From NCBI RefSeq assembly GCF_001888165.1, contig NZ_CP015455.1, positions 62,001 through 126,000 on the forward strand: a DNA stretch of 64,000 nucleotides, read 5' to 3'. Position numbers and translations under genes: made by a program. Each line of letters starts with the position of its first letter. The first letter of the stretch is position 1. The notes under the pieces are model-generated. The model was not told the DNA's origin and made no database searches. It saw nothing but the letters and a program-made list of their open reading frames with translations. This DNA comes from Syntrophotalea acetylenica. GTDB lineage: Bacteria > Desulfobacterota > Desulfuromonadia > Desulfuromonadales > Syntrophotaleaceae. Shown here piece by piece: positions 58,188 through 64,000 of the stretch.

Positions 58188-58832
58188 ATGAGTTACCAGA
58201 GCGCGGCAGCCGTCATGAATGTGGACAAAATCCCGGACCAGTCAGCTGATCAAGCCAGGGACAGGGAGTCCCTGCTTCTTGAGAGGATTCGCCTGGGTGA
58301 TGAAAGGGCTTTCGCGCAGTTGGTCTCTGAGCACCTGTCGCAAGTGATCAACCTTGCCTACCGCATGCTGGGGGATCGTCAGGAAGCCGAGGATCTGTCG
58401 CAGGAAGCTTTTTTGCGGCTGCACCGCGCCCTGCCCTCGTTCCGTGGCGAGTGCCGGATCAAAACCTGGCTGTATCGTGTGGTATCCAGACTGGTCATCG
58501 ATCATCTCCGGCGTGAAAAAGTGAAAAGGCGCATATTCTTTTTTCGCAAGGATGAGGATGCGCCGGACCCCGTTGCCGATTGCGCCGATCCCGGAGCTTC
58601 TCCCAGCGATCTGGTGCTGGGCGAGGAGGCTCGACAGCGCCTGTTCAGGGCGTTGTCGAGACTTTCCGCAAGGCAGCGGGCCGTTTTTGTCTTGCGTCAT
58701 CAGGAAGGCCTTCCCCTTAAGGATATCGCCGAGGTGCTGCATTTGAAGGAGGGAACGGTCAAGGTCCATCTGCACCGGGCGGTGCAATGTTTGCGGCAGG
58801 AATTCAGCGACGAAGATGGGGTTCTATCATGA
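58188..58832 (+). CDS. ECF-type RNA polymerase sigma factor
   Basis: 214 residues from ATG 58188 (GAGGGAG five bases upstream). Region 2 is NLAYRMLGDRQEAEDLSQEAFLRLHRALPSFRGECRIKTWLYRVVSRLVIDHLRR (residues about 62-116, in parts) and region 4 is LSARQRAVFVLRHQEGLPLKDIAEVLHLKEGTVKVHLHRA near 165-203. An acidic spacer (DEDAPDPVADCADPG) lies between. The anti-sigma gene follows with an ATGA overlap, so the pair is co-made. The family is RpoE/SigW-like; its promoter targets are unknown, but it probably responds to envelope signals given DUF3106 downstream. Confidence 0.92.
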   Translation: MSYQSAAAVMNVDKIPDQSADQARDRESLLLERIRLGDERAFAQLVSEHLSQVINLAYRMLGDRQEAEDLSQEAFLRLHRALPSFRGECRIKTWLYRVVSRLVIDHLRREKVKRRIFFFRKDEDAPDPVADCADPGASPSDLVLGEEARQRLFRALSRLSARQRAVFVLRHQEGLPLKDIAEVLHLKEGTVKVHLHRAVQCLRQEFSDEDGVLS

Positions 58833-59278
58833 AACGTACGGTTAACTGCAACGACCAGGACCTGGTTCTTTTTCATTACGGAGATCTCGATGCCGAGACA
58901 CGGCTGCGGGTGCGGGAGCATCTGACGCATTGCCATGCCTGCCGACTGAAACTTGCCGGACTGCGGGATGCGCTGGATCGCCTGCCGGTTCCCGAACTTT
59001 GCCTCTCCGAAGGGGAAAAACAGCGCTTTGCCGCGGTCATCAATGACCGTATTGCGCACAAGTCGCGGCCCAGGCAGTGGCTGTGGGGATCGGCTCTGGC
59101 GACCCTGGCGGTGCTTACGATTTGCCTGCGGATCCTGCCGGGAGGACCGGCAACCTTCACCGGGGGGGTGCCGAAATCGGCAACCGAAATCGGCATGTTG
59201 CAGGATATGGAGCTGTTGCAGAACCTGGATCTGCTGGAAAATCTCGATCTGCTTCAGGACTTCGATCGTATAGGGTAA
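58829..59278 (+). CDS. Zinc-finger anti-sigma factor
   Basis: 149 residues beginning MKRTVNCNDQDLVLFHYGDLD. The ZAS-type motif is Cys7 (NCND), then HLTHCHACRLKL near 31-42 with HxxxCxxC-like spacing, which holds zinc. One membrane helix (about 91-107, SALATLAVLTICLRIL) separates a cytoplasmic zinc finger from a short periplasmic tail. That tail ends in a repeated Leu-Asp pattern (MELLQNLDLLENLDLLQDFD), which may form an amphipathic helix or a protein-interaction motif. It overlaps the sigma gene by four bases (ATGA). It is a membrane anti-sigma factor for the preceding ECF sigma. Confidence 0.88.
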   Translation: MKRTVNCNDQDLVLFHYGDLDAETRLRVREHLTHCHACRLKLAGLRDALDRLPVPELCLSEGEKQRFAAVINDRIAHKSRPRQWLWGSALATLAVLTICLRILPGGPATFTGGVPKSATEIGMLQDMELLQNLDLLENLDLLQDFDRIG

Positions 59279-59371
59279 TGGCGGTCCGCCAGCGCTGATG
59301 ACCAGACGCGGGGCTTCGGATCGACAGTGCGGGGAACAGCTGTTTCAGCATGGAAGCCGGGTGGTGGCATA

Positions 59372-59868
59372 ATGACAAGGCATGGAATGAAAAACACATG
59401 GTGCTATATCCTGCTTGTGGCAGGATTGCTAATGGCCCCCATCAGCAAGGTCTGGGCACGGCAAGCCTGGCCTCAGGATGCGCCGTCGGCCTTTCTGGTG
59501 GCTGACGACGGCAGGCGTTGGGAGGATCTGACCCCGGAGCAGCGCCGGCAGTTGAAGGGCCGCTATCGCCAATACAAGGAAATGGCGCCGGATGAGCAGC
59601 AGCGCCTGCGGCAGAGGTACGACCAGTATCAGGACCTCCCCCCCGCCGAGCGCGAGCGTCTCAAGCAACGCATGGAGCGCTGGCAGAGACTTCCGGAAGA
59701 TAAACGACAGGAAATCAAACAGCGCTATCAACGCTATCGTCAGTTGCCACCCGAAAAACAGCAGGAACTTCGAAAACAGTGGCGGGAACAGAAGAAACTC
59801 CCCCCGAGCAGCGGGACAAACGCCACAAACAGCCGCATCAGGAGTATTACCGGGACAGTCAACGGTAA
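59372..59868 (+). pseudogene. DUF3106 periplasmic protein, frameshifted near the end
   Basis: A signal peptide (CYILLVAGLLMAPISKVWA) precedes about 110 residues of near-tandem helical repeats: WEDLTPEQRRQL, YKEMAPDEQQRL, YQDLPPAERERL, WQRLPEDKRQEI, YRQLPPEKQQEL, then QKKLPP. After KKLPP the reading frame shifts: six C at 59800-59805 where seven give EQRDKRHKQPHQEYYRDSQR and a TAA at 59868. Span 497 plus one base is exactly 166 codons. The intact version ends 25 bases before the terminator at 59893; the unshifted frame would run through that hairpin to 59929, which is unlikely. Start at ATG 59372, ATG 59387 possible. It is the third gene of the sigma operon. Confidence 0.85.
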
Positions 59869-59887
59869 ACGATGGCCTGTCATTTTC

Positions 59888-59923
59888 AAAAAACGCCCCT
59901 GTGCGCGTGCAGGGGCGTTTTTT
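59888..59923. terminator. Bidirectional intrinsic terminator
   Basis: AAAAAA, then ACGCCCCTG (59893-59901), an eight-base loop, CAGGGGCGT (59910-59918) and TTTTTT. The 9-bp perfect stem with A run on one side and T run on the other serves both the sigma operon (plus) and the ComM-like gene (minus, ending at 59989). Confidence 0.92.
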
Positions 59924-59988
59924 GTCTAAAAAGAAGGGGCGGGCTGAAGGAAAACCGGCACGCGGAGGTTTGGCCCTTTAAAAAGGCA

Positions 59989-61518
59989 TCAAAAGGTTTT
60001 GCGGTCCAGCGAGCGGTACTGGATCGCTTCGGCCAGATGCTCCCGGCGGATCTGTTCCTGCCCGGCGAGATCGGCGATGGTGCGGGCCACCTTGAGAATG
60101 CGGGTATAGGTACGGGCGGAGTAGCCGAGCCGGTCGGTGACCATCTCCATCAGCTGTCGGCCCGGATCGTCGAGACGGCAGAAACGTCGCAGTTGCCTGC
60201 TGGTCATGTGAGCGTTGCAGACAATGTCCGATCCGGCGAACCGCTGCCGCTGGAGTTCGCGGGCGGCGTCGACGCGGGCACGGATGGCGGCACTGCTTTC
60301 CGCATCGGCGGGATTGGACAAGTCCCGGTGAGGAATGCGCGGCACTTCGACGTGCAGGTCGATGCGGTCGAGCAGCGGCCCGGACAGGCGCGAACGGTAA
60401 CGCTGAATCATCTGCGGTGTGCAGCTGCATGACTGCAGGCTGTCGCCGAGATAGCCGCAGGGACAGGGATTGGTGGCTGCCACCAGCATGAAGCGGGCCG
60501 GATAGGTCAGGGTGGTGGCGGCGCGGCTGATGGTGACCTGGCCGTCCTCCAGCGGCTGACGCAGCATTTCCAGCACGTTTTTCTTGAATTCGAGCAGTTC
60601 GTCGAGAAACAGCACGCCGTTGTGGGCCAGCGAGACCTCGCCCGGTCGCGGCACCGTGCCGCCGCCGATCAGACCGGCATCGGAAATGGTATGGTGAGGG
60701 CTGCGGAAGGGGCGGCAGGCGACCAGCGCGTCCTGTCCCGGCAGCAGCCCCATGATCGAATGAATTTTGGTGGTTTCCAGGGCTTCGTCAAAACTCTGGG
60801 TGGAAAGAATCGATGGCAGGCGTCGCGCCAGCATGGTTTTGCCGCTGCCAGGCGGTCCCATCATCAGCAGATTGTGCTGTCCGGCCGCTGCCACTTCCAT
60901 GGCGCGTTTAACGTGCTCCTGGCCGCGCACTTCAGCGAAATCGACATCCGGCATACTGTCGCGGGTGAACAGGGCGTCGACATCGACCTGGCAGGGCTCC
61001 AGGGGTTGGGCTCCGTTGAGAAAATCAACCAGCTGACCCAGGTCGCGCACCCCGTATATCGGCACGCCATCGACGATGGCGCCTTCGCGGGCGTTTTCTT
61101 CCGGCAGCACCAGCCCGGAGACGGACCATTGCCGCGCCGCCACCGCCACCGGCAGGGCGCCACGCACCGGTTTTATGCGCCCGTCAAGGGACAATTCACC
61201 AAGGAATGCCAGTGGTGCCTCCCGACGCTCCCGGATCACCCCGGTAGCGGTGAGGATGCCGATGGCCATGGGCAGATCGAAGGCCGCCCCGTCCTTCTTG
61301 ATACCGGCCGGGGCCAGATTGATGGTGATGCGGCGTACCGGAAATTCGTAGCCGGAATTCTTGATAGCCGATTTGACCCGGTCTTTGCTCTCCTTGACGG
61401 CTCCCTCGGGCAGGCCGACGGTGGCGAATTGCGGCAACCCCTGGCTGATATCGACTTCCACCTCGACCGGATAGGCGTCGATGCCGAGCAGGGCGCCGGA
61501 CAGAATCTTGGCAAGCAT
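59989..61518 (-). CDS. comM: YifB/ComM family Mg-chelatase-like AAA+ ATPase
   Basis: 509 residues. An N-terminal Lon-protease-like domain (LSGALLGIDAYPVEVEVDISQGLPQFATVGLPEGAVKESKDRVKSA near 6-50, in parts) precedes the Mg-chelatase AAA+ module with Walker A GPPGSGKTMLARRLPSI near 218 and Walker B GVLFLDELLEF near 299, then the C-terminal MG_chelatase_C segment (YSARTYTRILKVARTIADLAG). ComM is a helicase promoting branch migration during natural transformation in some gamma-proteobacteria; here the name only marks the family. The gene stands alone, with 85 bases between it and trxB. Confidence 0.93.
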   Translation of the reverse strand: MLAKILSGALLGIDAYPVEVEVDISQGLPQFATVGLPEGAVKESKDRVKSAIKNSGYEFPVRRITINLAPAGIKKDGAAFDLPMAIGILTATGVIRERREAPLAFLGELSLDGRIKPVRGALPVAVAARQWSVSGLVLPEENAREGAIVDGVPIYGVRDLGQLVDFLNGAQPLEPCQVDVDALFTRDSMPDVDFAEVRGQEHVKRAMEVAAAGQHNLLMMGPPGSGKTMLARRLPSILSTQSFDEALETTKIHSIMGLLPGQDALVACRPFRSPHHTISDAGLIGGGTVPRPGEVSLAHNGVLFLDELLEFKKNVLEMLRQPLEDGQVTISRAATTLTYPARFMLVAATNPCPCGYLGDSLQSCSCTPQMIQRYRSRLSGPLLDRIDLHVEVPRIPHRDLSNPADAESSAAIRARVDAARELQRQRFAGSDIVCNAHMTSRQLRRFCRLDDPGRQLMEMVTDRLGYSARTYTRILKVARTIADLAGQEQIRREHLAEAIQYRSLDRKTF

Positions 61519-61603
61519 GGTTACTCCTTGAACGGTTGTTTTAGTCGGACCCCGACCGCAACCGGCAAGTACAACCTAACTACCCTGCCGCGCACTCAGG
61601 CGG

Positions 61604-62536
61604 TTATTTTTTCTGTTCGTCGAGAAATTTTTCCGCGGCAATGGCGGCCACCGCTCCGTCTCCGACAGCGGTTGCGATCTGCTTGAGCATCTTGTTGCGT
61701 ACATCTCCGGCGGCGAAGACGCCGGGCATGGAGGTGCCACAGTTCGCATCGGTCATGATGTAACCGTCCTTGTTAAGTTCAAGGACATCGGCGAGGAAAT
61801 GGGCCTTGGGGATCACCCCGATGGCGAAAAACACCCCTTCGAGATCCAGCGTGCGGGTCTCGCCTGAATTTTTGTTGCGGATTTCCAGTCCGGAAACACC
61901 GCGGTCGTTGCTCAGAACCTGCACCGGGAGGCTGTCCCAGACAACTTCGATCTTGTCGTTGGCAAAGATGCGCTCCTGCAGGATGCGGGTCGCCCGCAGG
62001 GCATCGCGGCGGTGGACAAGATAGACTCTGGAAGCGAAGCGGCTTAAAAACAGGGCTTCCTCCGCGGCAGTATCACCGCCACCGATCACCGCTACCGGCA
62101 CATTGCGGAAAAATGCGCCGTCGCAGGTGGCACAATAGGACACGCCTCGTCCGACCAGTTCGTTTTCTCCGGGGATTCCGAGCTTGCGCGGTTCGGCGCC
62201 GGTGGCCACAATCACGGCACGCGCCTGCAGGATTTTGTCATCGACCGTTACTTCCTTGCTTGCCCCCCTGTCACGCAGTGCCTGCGCCTGTCCCTGCACG
62301 ATGTGCAAGCCGAATTCCTGGCAGTGTTCATGAAATCGCTGCATCAGTTCAGGGCCGTCAACACCGCCGGGAAATCCGGGATAGTTCTCAATCTTGGTGG
62401 TCGTAATGACCTGTCCGCCGACCATCATGCTTTCGATCAATACTGTTTTCAGGTCGGCACGGGAGGCATACAGGCCTGCGGTAAGACCGGCCGGACCGCC
62501 TCCGATAATCAACACATCATAAAGGGTATCCTGCAT
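61604..62536 (-). CDS. trxB: Thioredoxin-disulfide reductase
   Basis: 310 residues. FAD motif DVLIIGGGPAGLTAGLYASRA near 7-27, the redox pair CATC within GVSYCATCDGAFF near 131-145, NADPH motif VAVIGGGDTAAEEALFL near 150, and TSMPGVFAAGDVRNKMLKQIATAVGDGAVAA near 268-297. It reduces thioredoxin with NADPH in the cytoplasm. No thioredoxin gene is adjacent. The upstream GGAG is eight bases before ATG 62536. Its length is the usual low-molecular-weight type. Confidence 0.96.
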   Translation of the reverse strand: MQDTLYDVLIIGGGPAGLTAGLYASRADLKTVLIESMMVGGQVITTTKIENYPGFPGGVDGPELMQRFHEHCQEFGLHIVQGQAQALRDRGASKEVTVDDKILQARAVIVATGAEPRKLGIPGENELVGRGVSYCATCDGAFFRNVPVAVIGGGDTAAEEALFLSRFASRVYLVHRRDALRATRILQERIFANDKIEVVWDSLPVQVLSNDRGVSGLEIRNKNSGETRTLDLEGVFFAIGVIPKAHFLADVLELNKDGYIMTDANCGTSMPGVFAAGDVRNKMLKQIATAVGDGAVAAIAAEKFLDEQKK

Positions 62537-62810
62537 CGTTTAACTCCTTGCGTGGACTTTTCCGGTCCATGGGACTGCTTTCAGGCATTTCGGCACAAAG
62601 ATTCTCCAGCATGCGGCCATCCCTATATAGCACGCTGCTGCAAAAAAGGGAAACGCTTCGCCTTTCATCACGCAGCGTGGTGGCGTAATGAACTTTCTGT
62701 CATTTTTGCACCTCTGATCCTCTTGCCTTCTCCCGGATGCGGCGCTAAGATGACCGCTTTGAATGTCGTTGTCGGCCTTTTGGCTTTTTGCAATTATTGG
62801 GCAGGTTTCC

Positions 62811-63278
62811 ATGGCACGAAAAGGTAAAACCAGAAGCAAGTCCAAAAAATCATATTCGTTTTCGGGGGTCTTGTGCTGGGTCCTGTGTTTTTTGGCGTTG
62901 CTGCTGGTTGTGGATCAGCTGGCGCTGCGTCTGCGGCTGTCATCGCCGTTGCTGCGGGAATTGCAGGACGGTTATCGCGAGTTTCGCAGCCGCCTGTCTG
63001 GGGCGCGCCCGCAACGGCCTCTGACCATTGAATCGATTATTGAAGAGGCCGATTCCCAAGGGGGGGGCGCTTCTGCCGAAGAGCCTGCGGGCAAAAGTTC
63101 CACCAATACGTCTCAAACACCGCCCCTGCATCCACGGTCGACGCCCGGTGCAGCTGATTACCAGGTAAAAACCCGACGTTACCTTTACGTTGATGCCGAC
63201 GGAGAGCTGCATTTTGCCGATCGGATGGAGGATATCCCCGTGTCTCTGCGCGACGGTGCCCAGCCGTTGCGGGATTGA
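62811..63278 (+). CDS. Membrane-anchored hypothetical protein
   Basis: 155 residues from ATG 62811 (GGGCAGG upstream). A basic N-terminus (RKGKTRSKSKKSYS) leads into one membrane helix (about 19-37, VLCWVLCFLALLLVVDQLAL), a coiled or helical stretch to 65, a Ser/Pro/Gly-rich linker to about 112, and a C-terminal segment YLYVDADGELHFADRMEDIPVSLR that resembles DUF4124-like beta folds. I do not recognise a named family. It may be a periplasmic-facing envelope protein. Flanking gaps (274 bases before, 403 after) carry no other gene. Confidence 0.6.
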   Translation: MARKGKTRSKSKKSYSFSGVLCWVLCFLALLLVVDQLALRLRLSSPLLRELQDGYREFRSRLSGARPQRPLTIESIIEEADSQGGGASAEEPAGKSSTNTSQTPPLHPRSTPGAADYQVKTRRYLYVDADGELHFADRMEDIPVSLRDGAQPLRD

Positions 63279-63681
63279 TGCTGGCGCAAAAACCACTGCG
63301 CCGCGACATGTCATGCATGCCTTCGCACCTGAAAGACACCAGGACTTGCCTGATGCACTTTTTGACGGGTATTCAACCGCTTTCATCTTTTTTTGCGGAA
63401 ACGTCGTGTCCCTGTCTCCGCATGCCCTTGCGCAGGCCGAAAAGGTTTGCTTCCCCGGCCGAAAACTGTTAAGTTCGCTCCATTGTCATACATACATAAA
63501 TGAATGTATGCGCGGGGGCAAATCCATTGAGAATGCTTCATGGCAGCAGGCATGCCTGTCCCGATGGTGGCTGGATAAAATGGAACGATCCATGCAGAAA
63601 TGTCTGCCCGTGCATCCATCTTGAAAATTGACGATTATCCCGCTTTTCCCATAGCGATATTTTGACGTTAGGAGTTACACC
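63279..63681. other. Gap before the ATPase subunit gene
   Basis: 403 bases without a convincing gene. It includes an inverted repeat with 11-base arms and one mismatch (CATACATACAT/ATGAATGTATG, 63487-63510, two-base loop), operator-like, and a weak TTGACG (63627-63632) before the ATPase gene. An open frame to 63624 is a shadow with poor codon pattern. Confidence 0.45.
63487..63510. repeat. Operator-like inverted repeat upstream of ATPase genes
   Basis: CATACATACAT and ATGAATGTATG around AA, 10 of 11 paired, A+T-rich in a G+C-rich setting, 170 bases before the subunit E start. It may bind a regulator; no matching copy was noticed elsewhere in the window. Confidence 0.4.
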
Positions 63682-64000
63682 ATGGCCGAAGAACTCGACG
63701 CTTTTTTGTCCCGTATCCATGATCAGGGCATCCGCCAGGCCGAGCAGGAGGCGGAAAAGATTCTGGCCGAAGCCCGTGCCAGGGCCGAGCATACCGTAAA
63801 ACATGCGGAATTGAAGGCGGAGAAAATCCTTGCGCAGGCCGAAAAAGACGCGAGCCTGATGGTCTCTCACGGCAGGACCACCCTCAAGCAGGCGGCTCGC
63901 GATGTGCTTCTGGGGCTGCGCCAGCAGATGCAGGAGCGGATGCAGACGGTCGTCAGGACGTTCGTCGGTCAGGTTCTCGATACGGAGAAAACTGCCGAAA
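63682..64000 (+). CDS. V-type ATP synthase subunit E-like (partial)
   Basis: 106 residues visible, C-terminus beyond the window. The start ATG 63682 has TAGGAG seven bases upstream. The sequence is a long amphipathic helix (AEELDAFLSRIHDQGIRQAEQEAEKILAEARARAEHTVKHAELKAEKILAQAEKDASL, in parts, residues 2-60) with Glu/Ala/Lys repeats and no N-terminal membrane segment, which favours the peripheral-stalk E subunit of a V/A-type ATPase over an F-type b subunit. Downstream V-type genes should follow outside the window. Such enzymes may pump Na+ or H+ in anaerobes. Confidence 0.65.
   Translation, partial: MAEELDAFLSRIHDQGIRQAEQEAEKILAEARARAEHTVKHAELKAEKILAQAEKDASLMVSHGRTTLKQAARDVLLGLRQQMQERMQTVVRTFVGQVLDTEKTAE

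Noticed and set aside
63190-63624. 144-codon frame between hypothetical protein and ATPase gene
   Set aside because: Overlaps the preceding gene and shows no domain; also without a ribosome site.

Overview
The window spans the replication-origin region of what looks like a Desulfuromonadales-type anaerobe (deltaproteobacterium), most like Pelobacter/Syntrophotalea. I infer this from gene order and family content (dnaA-dnaN-recF-gyrB-gyrA on one side, rpmH-rnpA-yidD-yidC-mnmE-mnmG-rsmG-parA-parB-bactofilin on the other), LolA and heptose biosynthesis (a Gram-negative envelope), HD-GYP signalling, and the start of what looks like a V-type ATPase operon. No database search was possible, so the genus is inference. 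No rRNA, tRNA, CRISPR array, insertion sequence or prophage was recognised.

Layout. 1-5930 (minus): YajQ, RimO, a membrane flavinylation set (ApbE, NusG domain II protein, Gx transporter) and a two-gene heterodimeric ABC exporter, one half carrying two frame lesions. 6100-13923 (minus): a compact overlapping run Lon, ThiL, sensor-less MCP, CheW, CheA, LolA. 13983-16350 (minus): NRDE protein, methyltransferase, HldD. 16463-19017 (minus): a RadC/JAB-DinG helicase fusion with one frameshift. 19229-20258 (plus): DoxX and an IscU/NifU-type scaffold. 20279-22889 (minus): RtcB, archease and a zinc-ribbon protein. 22993-26703 (minus): aminotransferase, HD-GYP, AtpZ, AtpI, cyclase, preceded by a small ORF plus terminator. 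27147-29540 (plus): PBP1A. 29544-33004 (minus): Nth, an EEP-family protein with altered catalytic motifs, GpsA, a TPR protein.

32934-51171 is the origin core. The minus-strand dnaA-dnaN-recF-gyrB-gyrA block diverges from the plus-strand rpmH block around a 333-base intergenic stretch with DnaA-box-like sites. A perfect parS palindrome lies between mnmE and mnmG, and ParA, ParB and a bactofilin follow, so initiation and segregation are encoded within about 10 kb. dnaN, dnaA and yidC are visibly richer in A+T than the flanks. The khpB/jag gene usually found after yidC is not seen; that gap holds strong hairpins instead.

51428-64000 is mixed: DinB, a TIM-barrel protein, a TrkA-type potassium channel, glutamate-cysteine ligase, transketolase, an ECF sigma/anti-sigma/DUF3106 operon ending at a bidirectional terminator, ComM-like ATPase, thioredoxin reductase, an anchored hypothetical protein and a V-ATPase subunit E-like start.

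Four single-base losses, all in G or C homopolymers (705-709, 1139-1143, 17150-17153, 59800-59805), break three otherwise well-conserved genes. Restoring one base at each gives exact full-length frames, which points to homopolymer under-calling or, less likely, fresh pseudogenes. The best candidates for something undescribed are the small ORF/terminator leader before the aminotransferase, the flavinylation-ABC locus, the RadC-DinG fusion and the hairpin-rich gap where khpB/jag should be.
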